Shown here: piece by piece, positions 36,104 through 44,683 of the stretch
How the letters are laid out: every line of letters begins with the position of its first letter
Numbering within the stretch: the first letter of the stretch is position 1
From: Desulfovibrio sp. OttesenSCG-928-C06
GTDB taxonomy: Bacteria; Desulfobacterota; Desulfovibrionia; Desulfovibrionales; Desulfovibrionaceae
Length of the DNA: 64,000 nt
Direction: 5' to 3'
NCBI GenBank assembly: GCA_030267065.1
Contig: JAJDJF010000002.1
Coordinates: 1 to 64,000 of the forward strand
Notes under the pieces: generated by a model
Told to the model about the DNA's origin: nothing
Seen by the model: only the letters and a program-made list of their open reading frames with translations
Databases searched by the model: none
Program-made: the position numbers and the translations under genes

Positions 36104-37333
36104 ATGCCCAAAATAAAAGTGACAAATCTCACAAAAGTGTTCGGCAAGCATCCTTCCGGCGTTCTGCCGCTGCTTGCCCAGGGTGAATCACGCGAATCCA
36201 TCTTCAAGAAGACCAAACATGTGGTCGGCCTGAACAGAATATCCTTCTCGGTGCGAGAAGGCGAACTGCTTGTGGTTATGGGGCTTTCCGGCAGCGGAAA
36301 ATCCACCCTGCTGCGCTGCATCAACCGCCTTATTGAGCCAACCGGAGGCAGCATCTGCATAGATGGTGAAGATATAACCAAACTCCCGCCCAAAGAGCTG
36401 CGCCTTAAACGCCAGCAAAAATTCGGCATGGTTTTCCAGCATTTCGCGCTTTTTCCCCATTATAACGTCCTGCGCAATGCCGCCTACGGGCTGGAATTAA
36501 TGAATGTCCCCAAGGCCGAGCGCGAAAAAAAGGGGCTGGAAGCGCTGGAGCGGGTTGGACTTGATGCCTGGGCCAAAGCCATGCCCAACAAGCTTTCCGG
36601 TGGTATGAAGCAGCGCGTGGGTCTGGCTCGCGCTCTGGCTCTGGATCCGGAAATATTGCTTATGGACGAAGCCTTCAGCGCGCTTGATCCCCTTACCCGG
36701 CGCGAGATGCAAAGCGAACTGCTGCGCTTGCAGCACGAAATGCACAAAACAATTCTCTTTATCAGCCATGATATGGACGAAGCCCTGAACCTTGGCGACC
36801 GGATCATCCTGCTGCGCGATGGCGATATCGTTCAGGAGGGAACTCCGGAAGACATTCTGGCCAATCCCGCCGATGACTACGTTGCCGATTTTGTACGGCA
36901 TGCGGACAGAAGCCGCGTACTCACCACCCGCTCAATCATGGTTCCGGCTTCGGCTGTGGCAGTTCTGGGTGTGGACGGACCGCACACCGCGCTGCGCAAA
37001 ATCAGACATCACGGACTCTCCAGCCTGTTTGTCATGGATGCCTTCCACACTCTGCTCGGACTGGTGCGTGAAGACGAACTGGAAAGCATGCGCCTGCGCG
37101 GCAAACGCGATCTGGCGGAAATAATGGAAACCGACCTGACCACCGTGGGGCTTGATGTCTCGCTTAACGACACCATCCCGATCATCGCCAGCCTCCCCTA
37201 CCCGCTGCCGGTTGTGGACGACCGCAACAAGTTGCAGGGGGTAATCCTGCGCGGCACAGTTCTGGAGGCGCTGGGCGGCAACGGCTGCTCTGATGAAACC
37301 GGCGAATGTACGGCAACAGGAGAACAGCAATGA
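36104..37333 (+). CDS. proV: Glycine betaine/carnitine-type ABC transporter, ATP-binding protein
   Basis: A 409-residue ATPase of the ProV/OpuAA class. Walker A GLSGSGKST, Q-loop MVFQHFALFPH, signature LSGGMKQRVGLARAL, Walker B ILLMDEAFSALDP and the switch His in FISHDMDEA are present. The C-terminal 120 residues form a pair of CBS domains, which in this family sense ionic strength or nucleotides. The start at 36104 follows AGGAGAG. It opens a four-gene operon; its stop overlaps the proW start (ATGA). It is cytoplasmic and powers uptake of a quaternary amine; the linked carnitine acyltransferase suggests carnitine. Confidence 0.95.
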   Translation: MPKIKVTNLTKVFGKHPSGVLPLLAQGESRESIFKKTKHVVGLNRISFSVREGELLVVMGLSGSGKSTLLRCINRLIEPTGGSICIDGEDITKLPPKELRLKRQQKFGMVFQHFALFPHYNVLRNAAYGLELMNVPKAEREKKGLEALERVGLDAWAKAMPNKLSGGMKQRVGLARALALDPEILLMDEAFSALDPLTRREMQSELLRLQHEMHKTILFISHDMDEALNLGDRIILLRDGDIVQEGTPEDILANPADDYVADFVRHADRSRVLTTRSIMVPASAVAVLGVDGPHTALRKIRHHGLSSLFVMDAFHTLLGLVREDELESMRLRGKRDLAEIMETDLTTVGLDVSLNDTIPIIASLPYPLPVVDDRNKLQGVILRGTVLEALGGNGCSDETGECTATGEQQ

Positions 37334-38190
37334 GCGACTTCTTTTCATCTTTCCGCATCCCCATCGGCGAGGGAATAGACAGCGCCCTCGAGCTTGTTGT
37401 TTCAACGGTAGAACCAGTCACACTGGCCTTCTCCAGCGTGGTTGAGAAGTGGATTGATCAGGTAGAAAACTTCCTGCTCTGGCTGCCGGTGCCGGTTACG
37501 GTTCTGTTTTTCGCTTTCTGCGCATGGCTGGTGGCGCGCAAGCTTGGATTTGCGATTTTCTCGGCCATCGGATTTTTGCTGATTGCCAGCATGAACCTCT
37601 GGCCTGCTGCCATGAACACGCTTTCGCTGGTGGTTGTCTCCACACTGCTGGCCGTGCTTATCGGCGTGCCTATCGGTATTCTGGCAGGGATAAGCCGTAG
37701 CGTGGAGCGGATAATCACCCCGGTGCTCGACGTAATGCAGACCATGCCGTCATTCGTTTATCTCATTCCGATTTTCCCGCTGTTCGGCCTTGGCAAGGTA
37801 GCTGCCGTATTCGCCACCCTTGTATTTGCCTTGCCCCCTGCCATCCGCATGACCTGCCTTGGCATACGGCAGGTGCCGCCGGAACTGGTTGAATGCGCCG
37901 AGGCCTTTGGAGCCACGCGCTGGCAGCGCCTTTTCAAGCTGGAACTACCGCTGGCCGCGCCCACCATTCTTGCCGGAATCAACCAGACTGTGATGCTGGC
38001 CCTCTCCATGGTGGTTATTTCCGCCATGATCGGCGCGCAGGGGCTGGGCGGTGAGGTATGGAAGGCCATCAACCGCTTGCAGGTGGATATGGCGTTCGAA
38101 GCCGGGATCGGCATTGTGATCATCGCCATTTTTCTGGATCGCCTGCTGCAAAAGCTGGGGCTGAGAGCCTCCAGCCGCTGGCAATCCTGA
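37330..38190 (+). CDS. proW: Glycine betaine/carnitine-type ABC transporter, permease
   Basis: A 286-residue permease with about six to seven helices. The BPD_transp_1 domain carries the EAA-like loop ECAEAFGATRWQRLFKLELP, which contacts ProV. The GxGxxxGI-type segment LLAVLIGVPIGILAGISR and MQTMPSFVYLIPI are typical of ProW/OpuAB. The start at 37330 overlaps the proV stop by four bases, giving translational coupling; an in-frame upstream start would lie within proV. The next gene starts 80 bases downstream. Confidence 0.95.
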   Translation: MSDFFSSFRIPIGEGIDSALELVVSTVEPVTLAFSSVVEKWIDQVENFLLWLPVPVTVLFFAFCAWLVARKLGFAIFSAIGFLLIASMNLWPAAMNTLSLVVVSTLLAVLIGVPIGILAGISRSVERIITPVLDVMQTMPSFVYLIPIFPLFGLGKVAAVFATLVFALPPAIRMTCLGIRQVPPELVECAEAFGATRWQRLFKLELPLAAPTILAGINQTVMLALSMVVISAMIGAQGLGGEVWKAINRLQVDMAFEAGIGIVIIAIFLDRLLQKLGLRASSRWQS

Positions 38191-38269
38191 CGCGCCACCT
38201 GATAAAACCGGCTCATCCTTATTATATAGATAACTGGCGGGCATTCCCCAAAAAACAGACGAGGCAAGC

Positions 38270-40114
38270 ATGACCACTCTGGAGAACGACCACACCCTTC
38301 CGGCGCTCCCGCTGCCGGAACTGGAAGAAACCTGCGCTAACCTCGCCGCGCTGATAGCCCCGCTGGTCAGCCCGGACGAAATGAAAAACACTAAGGCCGC
38401 ACTTGCCGACCTCGGCAAACCCGGAGGTGACGGCGAAAAACTGCATCAGGCCCTGCTGGAATACCGCGCCGCCCTGCCCGGAAACGCCAGCTGGCTGCGC
38501 CCGTTCTGGGACGACATGTACACCGCCTGGCGCGACATGCTGCCTGTGAACATGAACTATATTCTCCGCTTCGACTCTGACCGCTGGGGAGGCCAGAACG
38601 CCCTGCCCCGTCTGCTACGCGCTCTCTCGTATCTATTCCGGCAGGCAACATCCGGAACACTGGCCCCGGAGGCAACCAAAGGCGGCTACCTTTCAATGGA
38701 CCAGCTGCTCAGTTGCGCCTACACCCGCATTCCAGGCGAGCCGGTTGACCAGTTGCGCCCGGTGGCATTGAACGGTCCGCATACTGTCGCGGTATCATGC
38801 GGCGGGCACTGGTTTATCCTCGGCCTGTCCGATTCCGCCGGCAACATCGCCTCCGAACAGGAACTGCAAACAGCGCTCGCCAATATTCGCAAGGAAGCCG
38901 CAGCCCTTGCGGCCTCCGGAGTGCAGGCCCCGGCCGTGTCGGCCTTTACCAGCGCCAACCGGGAAGCAGCCTGTGCGGCCAGAAAAGAACTGGCGCAAAA
39001 CGAGCTTAACCGGCACAACCTCAGCGCCATCGAAAACTCCCTGTTCGCGCTCTGTCTTGACGATGCGCACAGTTCGGACGAGGACTGCGCGCGGCGCATC
39101 CTGTGCGGTGACGCTGCCGGACGCTGGTTTGACAAATCCCTGCAAATCATCGCCACCGCAAACAACGGCATCGGCATCAATCTGGAGCACAGCGGCTGCG
39201 ATGCCGGAATCTGGCTCTATCTGTTCACTAAAGCGGATGAACTGCTCACCGGGAAAGCTGAAATGACTGAAGCCGCATCCGGTGCCACCACAGATTCTGA
39301 CAGTACGGCTTGCCCGCCCCCCTCGGATAGCCCCGTTTGCGCAAGCCCCCAAAAAAATACTTTCACGGTCTGGCAACGCAAGCTGGGCTGGGCTGTTCCC
39401 GATGTGCTGGCCAAAACACTCGCGACCCTGCGCGCAGATTTTTCCGCAATCGAAAACAATGTGGATATCTGCTGCCGCCCATTCCCTGAATATTCGCGCG
39501 GCATAGCCAAAGAGCTTGCCACCAGCCCGGACGCCTTTTTGCAAATATCCTTTCAGGCGGCGCAAACCAGACTTTATGGCAAGCTGCGCTGCGCATACGA
39601 GGCCGTAGCCACCCGCTCATTCTATCAGGGCCGAACCGAAGCAGGCCGTCCGGCAACCGCCGAAGCTGCGGAATTCGCCGCCGCCCTTGCCCGCAAAGCG
39701 CCGAAAGAAGAACTGCGCGAGGCGTACCGCAAGGCAGAAAAAGCCCATCTGGAACGTCTGGCCCTTTGCCAGAAAGGACGCGGCCCGGAAAGGCACCTGC
39801 ACGGGCTGCGGCAAATCTGGCAGATGCGCGGCAAAGAGCTTGGCATAGATGCCCTGCCCGCAATTTTTAACGACAACGGCTGGAAGGCCCTCAAGCATGA
39901 CGCGCTTTCCACCAGTGGCATTGGCGGGGCGTTCATCCTGTACTTCGGCTTCGGCCCGGTGGTGGCAGATGGAATCGGCGCGGGCTACGCCCCCAGCGCG
40001 GCCTTCACCAGCCTCACCATAACCGCTTTCAGGGACAAAAGCCCTGCTGCGGACGCTTTTGTAATAGCGTTTGAAGAAGCGGCATCAGCCATACGAACAG
40101 CCTTGAAAGACTAA
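38270..40114 (+). CDS. Choline/carnitine O-acyltransferase family protein, predicted carnitine acyltransferase
   Basis: A 614-residue soluble enzyme of a family (PF00755) that is almost wholly eukaryotic. It carries the N-terminal LPALPLPELEETC signature, PFWDDMYTAWRD, DSDRWGGQNALPRLL and the catalytic His307 in NLEHSGCDAG with Asp311 in the partner position. SPDAFLQISFQAAQTRLYG is the CoA-side helix. Tyr443 and Thr456 (YEAVATRS, GRTE) match residues that bind carnitine, and Arg508 (PERHLHGL) matches the Arg that holds the carnitine carboxylate and is Asn in choline acetyltransferase. STSG (547-550) and FGPVVADGIGAGY complete the set. No signal peptide. It lies between proW and proX and is preceded by CGAGGCAAGC. 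It should transfer an acyl group between CoA and carnitine; chain length cannot be read. Confidence 0.9.
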   Translation: MTTLENDHTLPALPLPELEETCANLAALIAPLVSPDEMKNTKAALADLGKPGGDGEKLHQALLEYRAALPGNASWLRPFWDDMYTAWRDMLPVNMNYILRFDSDRWGGQNALPRLLRALSYLFRQATSGTLAPEATKGGYLSMDQLLSCAYTRIPGEPVDQLRPVALNGPHTVAVSCGGHWFILGLSDSAGNIASEQELQTALANIRKEAAALAASGVQAPAVSAFTSANREAACAARKELAQNELNRHNLSAIENSLFALCLDDAHSSDEDCARRILCGDAAGRWFDKSLQIIATANNGIGINLEHSGCDAGIWLYLFTKADELLTGKAEMTEAASGATTDSDSTACPPPSDSPVCASPQKNTFTVWQRKLGWAVPDVLAKTLATLRADFSAIENNVDICCRPFPEYSRGIAKELATSPDAFLQISFQAAQTRLYGKLRCAYEAVATRSFYQGRTEAGRPATAEAAEFAAALARKAPKEELREAYRKAEKAHLERLALCQKGRGPERHLHGLRQIWQMRGKELGIDALPAIFNDNGWKALKHDALSTSGIGGAFILYFGFGPVVADGIGAGYAPSAAFTSLTITAFRDKSPAADAFVIAFEEAASAIRTALKD

Positions 40115-40134
40115 GTAATATATAAGGAGGCCAG

Positions 40135-41010
40135 ATGAAAAAGATGCAGACCATGAGCAGGCTGATGAAAGCGTTCGCCCTTGCAGCGCTCGTGTTTACA
40201 ATGGGCAGCGCCCCGGCTTTGGCAGCGGATAAAAAACCGGTCAAGCTGGTTTATGTGGAGTGGCCCTGCGCGGTTGCTACCACCAACATCGTCAAGGTTG
40301 CAATTGAGGAACGCCTTGGCAGACCTTGCGAAATCCTGCCGGTTTCGGTTGCCATCAAATTCCAGTCTCTGGCCACTGGTCAGGCCGATGCCACCGTCTG
40401 CGCATGGCTGCCCAATACCCAGCGCAACTACTGGGAAAAGATGCAGGATAAACTTGAAGACCTTGGCCCGCTGGTAGGCGGTGCGCGTCTGGGCTGGGTT
40501 GTGCCGGACTATGTGCCCTACACCTCTATTGAAGAGCTAAAGGGTAAAGCCGCAGAATTCGGCGGCAAGATTTACGGCATCGACCCCGGCGCGTCCTATA
40601 CGGATACCTCCAAGGAAGCCATCAAGGAGTATGGCCTGGAAGGCTTTGAGCTGATCGAAGGCGGCGATGCCATCATGGTCGCCATGCTTGCAGACAGCAT
40701 CAAGAAGAAAAAGCCTGTAATCGTAACCGGCTGGGCCCCGCACTGGAAGTTCGGGCGCTGGGACCTGCACTTTCTGGACGATCCCAAGCAGTTCTTCGGC
40801 ACCGAAGAAGAAATTCACGCTCTTGTCCGCAAGGGCCTGAACGAAGAAATGCCGGACGTATACGCCTTCCTCGACAAGTTCAGCTTCAAGGACACCAAGC
40901 AGCTACAGGTGCTCATGGCCGAGAATATGGAAAAGGGAGCCGACCCGCTGGAAAATGCCAAAAAATTCATCCGCGAGAATAAAGAGCAGGTGGATAGCTG
41001 GTTTGAATAA
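40135..41010 (+). CDS. proX: Glycine betaine/carnitine-type periplasmic binding protein
   Basis: A 291-residue OpuAC/ProX-class binding protein. A signal peptide (LMKAFALAALVFTMGSAPAL, cleaved near ALAA) is followed by VKLVYVEWPCAVATTNIVK. Trp and Tyr residues typical of the aromatic cage for a quaternary ammonium group are present in VEWPCAV, CAWLPNTQRNYW and GWAPHWKFGRWDLHFL. It is preceded by the strong ribosome site AAGGAGG, suggesting high expression as usual for binding proteins, and ends the operon at a clear terminator. Ligand could be glycine betaine, proline betaine, choline or carnitine; the operon partner favours carnitine. Confidence 0.94.
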   Translation: MKKMQTMSRLMKAFALAALVFTMGSAPALAADKKPVKLVYVEWPCAVATTNIVKVAIEERLGRPCEILPVSVAIKFQSLATGQADATVCAWLPNTQRNYWEKMQDKLEDLGPLVGGARLGWVVPDYVPYTSIEELKGKAAEFGGKIYGIDPGASYTDTSKEAIKEYGLEGFELIEGGDAIMVAMLADSIKKKKPVIVTGWAPHWKFGRWDLHFLDDPKQFFGTEEEIHALVRKGLNEEMPDVYAFLDKFSFKDTKQLQVLMAENMEKGADPLENAKKFIRENKEQVDSWFE

Positions 41011-41021
41011 CAACTGATAAG

Positions 41022-41066
41022 CGGCCCCTTCACGCCTGATTTGCGCGCAGAAGGGGCCGTTTTTTG
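41022..41066 (+). terminator. Rho-independent terminator of the proVWX operon
   Basis: A 9-bp stem CGGCCCCTT / AAGGGGCCG followed by TTTTTT, twelve bases after the proX stop. Confidence 0.92.
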
Positions 41067-41179
41067 TTGCAAGACAGTTTTAAAAGCAGTTTCCTCCTGC
41101 CGGATTCCCTGCGTGCAGCACTTGTGCAGTTACTCTCCGTACCTTGCCTGTTACAAGTTTACAGTATAAAGATTTGCCG

Positions 41180-42427
41180 ATGCAGCACCGTACCAGCAAC
41201 ATATCACCAGACAAGCCCCTCTCCGGCGGCCCCCGGCGCGAAGGCTCCGGCAACTACCGGCAAGGACTGCACGGCGGCGAAATACTTAAAGCTGCCGCGC
41301 GTATCGGCATTGCCCCGGACAAAATTCTCGATTTCAGCAGCAATACAAATATTTTCGCGCTATCCACAACTGAGCGGCTGGTGCGCGGATATAACTATAA
41401 CTACCAGCGTTACCCGGAAAGCGGCTGCCCGGCGCTAACCCGCGCCATAGCTAAATTTGAAGGTCTTGAGCCGGAAAACATCCTTTGCGGTAACGGGGCG
41501 GCGGATCTGATCTGGCTGACCCTGCGCGCCCTGGCGCCGTCCAGCGTACTCTTTCTTGGCCCGGTTTTTTCTGAATATGTCAGAGCCTGCAAAGCTCTCG
41601 GCATTCAGTATGAAATAATCGAAACCAGCCCTAAAGAAGAGTTCGCCTGCACGCCGGAAGTGCTGAGCCGCCTGTGGGAAAGCAGGCCGGAACTGGCCAT
41701 CATCTGCTCGCCCAACAACCCCGGTGCCATAGCCTACAGCAACCTCGGCAAAATAATGTCCGCCCTGCGTGCCCCGCGCATCCTGACAGATCTGAGCTAC
41801 CGCGATTTTTTGCGCGGCACCCCGGAACACGCCGCCCACTGCTGGAGCAGCCTCAGCAAGATGTGCGGGCGCGGCACAGAGATTATCAGCCTGCACAGCT
41901 TCACAAAATTTTTCTGCTGTCCCGGCATCCGCCTTGGATATCTGGTCGGAGCGCCCATGACAATAGCCCGGTTCGCGCAGCAAGCCCCGGCCTGGAGCGT
42001 CAGCCAGCTTGCGCAGGATATGGGACTGGCTTTTCTGGAGCATATCGAAGAATACGACGCCTCCCTCGCTCCCATGCGTCAGGCGCGGTATGAATTCGGC
42101 ATCGGCTTGCGCCGACTGCCGCTGTTTGATCCTGAACTGGTGCTGGAAGGCCCGAACTTCTTTTGCTGCGGAATATCGGCCGGATATTTACGAGCCGCAA
42201 ATTCCGCCACGCAAGACCTGCGCGATTACGCAAATGCAACGCCGGACAGCTCCGGACGCATCAGAATAGGCAACGCCGGAGAACTACAAAGCTTTTTATT
42301 GCAAAACGGCATACTTGTGCGCGATTGCGACAACATACCCGGCATGCCGGAGGGCTTTGTGCGCATACAGGTAAGAAGTACAGCAGACAACGATAGATTA
42401 CTGGAAGCATTGCAGCGGGCCCTTTAG
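41180..42427 (+). CDS. CobD-like aminotransferase (threonine-phosphate decarboxylase type)
   Basis: A 415-residue fold-type I PLP enzyme resembling CobD/HisC. It has the CobD-style beginning with GGEILKAAARIGIAPDKILDFSSNTN, then the YNYQRYPESGCPALTRA pattern. The PLP Lys sits in HSFTKFFCCPGIRLGYLVG, and CSPNNPGAI and ILTDLSYRDF supply the Asn and Asp/Tyr contacts. CobD makes aminopropanol phosphate for the cobalamin lower loop. The usual SxNxNP of CobD reads SSNTNIFAL, so the substrate pocket may differ. The frame extends upstream to a TTG at 41144; I prefer the ATG at 41180. cbiG in the window shows a cobalamin pathway exists, but it is not adjacent. Confidence 0.72.
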   Translation: MQHRTSNISPDKPLSGGPRREGSGNYRQGLHGGEILKAAARIGIAPDKILDFSSNTNIFALSTTERLVRGYNYNYQRYPESGCPALTRAIAKFEGLEPENILCGNGAADLIWLTLRALAPSSVLFLGPVFSEYVRACKALGIQYEIIETSPKEEFACTPEVLSRLWESRPELAIICSPNNPGAIAYSNLGKIMSALRAPRILTDLSYRDFLRGTPEHAAHCWSSLSKMCGRGTEIISLHSFTKFFCCPGIRLGYLVGAPMTIARFAQQAPAWSVSQLAQDMGLAFLEHIEEYDASLAPMRQARYEFGIGLRRLPLFDPELVLEGPNFFCCGISAGYLRAANSATQDLRDYANATPDSSGRIRIGNAGELQSFLLQNGILVRDCDNIPGMPEGFVRIQVRSTADNDRLLEALQRAL

Positions 42428-42559
42428 GCAGCAGCAGGCAGCCCAGCCAGCACGGCTTGCCACCAGTGCGCCAAAGTACAAAAGTATGCGAACTGCCGGG
42501 CAGACAAACAGGCCGAACTTGCGATTTTACCGTCAAACAGGATCAAACCAGAGGAAAAC

Positions 42560-43483
42560 ATGAGCAAAGAAAACAAGCTGGCGGAAGTATCAAGCAACGC
42601 CATCGTGCCGGAACAGCTTCTGCATTACGTCAACCTTGTTTCAGATGTGAAATCCAAGATAGTTGGGCAATGCCTTGTCCATTTCAACGATGACGTGGCT
42701 ATTGTCATCGGCTTTCCTCTGGATGGCAGAGAAGAGCAACTCAGCCCTTCCGTTCTGTCCAGGACGCTGGATGAGCTTTCATCCCGCAAGGATTTGCAGC
42801 GCATCAGCGTACTGGCCCCCTTTCGCCCCGCATCTGCGCCAGAATGGGCCACCTGCTTCACCAACGCTTACCTGTGCGTACCGCTGCCGTTCACAAATGA
42901 GCGTCCCAAAGGCTTTTACGGGCTTCTGGCTGCCAAACCGAAAACAGGTATGCCAGTAGAAATTGAAAAGTGGACCAAAGAACACGAGAAGATAGCAAAA
43001 GAATTTACCCACATGCGCAATCTTTCCGCCGGCAGCAAACAGATGTTTGAAGGGCTGGAAGACTATCTGGAAGCCAATCCCGGCACACGTCTGTTTACCA
43101 CCCGCAACGACAACGGGCAGTTGATGGGCTGCCTTGTGGGTGACTTTACCAGCAAGGAAACCGCTTTTTACATGCTGGCCTTCGAAGCGCCAACCGCGCC
43201 ACCGCAGGCCAGCGATTCACTGATGCGCGCCTTTATTGATGAAGCAGGGAAACAGGGCAAAAAGCGCATGGTTCTTGGCCTGCAGGTTGACCGCACCCTT
43301 ACGCAGCGATACAAGGATAAATGGGGCGCAACGGAGTTTTGCCCACTGGTGCAGACCACCTGGGAAGTGAATGAGTCCGGCAAGGCGCAAGCCCGCGCCT
43401 ACAAGAACGAGATGAGCAAAAGAGCCGCGAACCTGCGCAACGAGCCGTTGCTGTTCAAGCTCAAACGCTGGATAGGTCTGTAG
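42560..43483 (+). CDS. Conserved hypothetical protein, possibly GNAT-like
   Basis: A 307-residue soluble protein with no signal peptide. Residues about 165-265, with LFTTRNDNGQLMGCLVGDF, then QASDSLMRAFIDEAGKQGKK and a following strand, show the strand-helix-strand order of a GNAT/FemX-like acyltransferase, but the CoA-binding Q/RxxGxG/A loop is not evident. The N-terminal half (SPSVLSRTLDELSSRKD and ISVLAPFRPAS) is unfamiliar. The ATG at 42560 has GAGGAAAAC upstream. Single gene, convergent with the following minus-strand gene. No function assigned. Confidence 0.65.
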   Translation: MSKENKLAEVSSNAIVPEQLLHYVNLVSDVKSKIVGQCLVHFNDDVAIVIGFPLDGREEQLSPSVLSRTLDELSSRKDLQRISVLAPFRPASAPEWATCFTNAYLCVPLPFTNERPKGFYGLLAAKPKTGMPVEIEKWTKEHEKIAKEFTHMRNLSAGSKQMFEGLEDYLEANPGTRLFTTRNDNGQLMGCLVGDFTSKETAFYMLAFEAPTAPPQASDSLMRAFIDEAGKQGKKRMVLGLQVDRTLTQRYKDKWGATEFCPLVQTTWEVNESGKAQARAYKNEMSKRAANLRNEPLLFKLKRWIGL

Positions 43484-43571
43484 ACGCGCGTGGACAGTGA
43501 AGCGGCAAACTGCCAGCAGTGATGGCGAGTTGCTTTGTGTGCGAAAAGATGTTCCGGGGCTACCTTACCCC

Positions 43572-44240
43572 TTAGACCACTATCCTGATTGAAGGCGCGG
43601 CCTTGGCAGGCGCGGAATCAGAAACATCAACCGGCGCGGAAGCCGCTGGAGCGCTGCCAACTTCTGGAGCAGGCAACGGAGCCGGAGCAGACGGCGCCGG
43701 CATTGGGGCAGGAGCGACTCCACCAGATTCCGGCATAATATAAATCGGCTCGCCGTTTTCGTCCTTTGGAACAGCCGCTTCTTGCGCCTTCTGCTCAACG
43801 TTCTTTTTCAATTCATCAAGGTTGCGCTCGGAAGCCTCTTGAGCTTCCGTATTTTTTATTCTCGTCATGGCCTGCTGGATATACGCCTTGTTAGCGGGCG
43901 CCTTGCTTCCCCCGCCATCGTATGGACGCGGAAGTTGAATGCCACCCAGCGATTCAAGAAGGGCGTTAACACGGCCTGTCTGCTGCGCTGCCATCCGGCT
44001 TTTTAATGCAAGAGTATTTTTTGCCGCCGCAAGGTAGCGCGATTCGCCAGTATTGGCAGAAACAAAATTACGGGACATAATGCTGCCGGCCTGCTCAAGA
44101 ATAGGAATCTCGCCAGCAAGCTGTTGAACGGCAGCGCCGCCCGCCACCTGCTCCTCAAGCGACTCCATTTCGTCTTTTTGCAAGGAGCGAAGCAGCTCCT
44201 GCAACCCGCCACCGCCTGTTGCGCGTACGCCATCGATCAT
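43572..44240 (-). CDS. Hypothetical protein with Pro/Ala-rich C-terminal tail
   Basis: A 222-residue protein. The N-terminal 150 residues are helical and polar with IDGVRATGGGGLQELLRSLQ, and the C-terminal 60 residues are a Pro/Ala/Ser-rich tail with repeated PAP motifs. No signal, membrane segment or known motif was found. The ATG at 44240 has AAGGAGAGCGCT directly upstream, a very good ribosome site, so I place the start there and not at the upstream open frame (44285). It lies alone between a convergent gene and rpmB. I do not recognise the family. Confidence 0.62.
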   Translation of the reverse strand: MIDGVRATGGGGLQELLRSLQKDEMESLEEQVAGGAAVQQLAGEIPILEQAGSIMSRNFVSANTGESRYLAAAKNTLALKSRMAAQQTGRVNALLESLGGIQLPRPYDGGGSKAPANKAYIQQAMTRIKNTEAQEASERNLDELKKNVEQKAQEAAVPKDENGEPIYIMPESGGVAPAPMPAPSAPAPLPAPEVGSAPAASAPVDVSDSAPAKAAPSIRIVV

Positions 44241-44410
44241 AGCGCTCTCCTTGTACGCCCGCCGCTTTATACACCTCAGAAACACCTATCGATACATATT
44301 GAGATATCTTTAGAGGGTTCCAGAACATTTTCGCTTCAAGTTTGTCGCTCTGGCAAGGTATCCGGATTCGACGCTATAAATCTGTTTACCTGATGACAGG
44401 CAGAAGGCGC

Positions 44411-44436
44411 AAAAAAAGGCGTCTTGCGACGCCTTT
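44411..44436 (-). terminator. Rho-independent terminator after rpmB
   Basis: On the minus strand GGCGTC-GCAA-GACGCC followed by seven T, about 35 bases beyond the rpmB stop. Confidence 0.88.
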
Positions 44437-44473
44437 AAAATTCAGCTTTGCCGTTGTGCGGCGTGGCTTCTAC

Positions 44474-44683
44474 CTAGTTGGCAGCTTTGGCTACCGGCTT
44501 GGTAACAGCACCGGAACGCAGGCAACGGGTGCATACGGTCATGCTGTGAACCTGACCGTTGGCGGCCTGGTGGCGCACCTTCTGCAGGTTGGGCTTGAAG
44601 CGCTTTTTGGTCTTGATGTTAGAGTGGCTGACGCTGTTGCCAACCTGGGTAATCTTGCCGCATACTTCACACTGTTTGGCCAT
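44474..44683 (-). CDS. rpmB: 50S ribosomal protein L28
   Basis: A 69-residue ribosomal protein with two Cys pairs (CEVCGK near the start and CTRCLRSG near the end), the zinc-binding C+ form. [16 protein letters not shown] is the conserved rRNA-binding segment. The start at 44683 has GGAGGATTTCAAG; the frame extends five codons further. It is monocistronic with its own terminator. Confidence 0.96.
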   Translation of the reverse strand: MAKQCEVCGKITQVGNSVSHSNIKTKKRFKPNLQKVRHQAANGQVHSMTVCTRCLRSGAVTKPVAKAAN

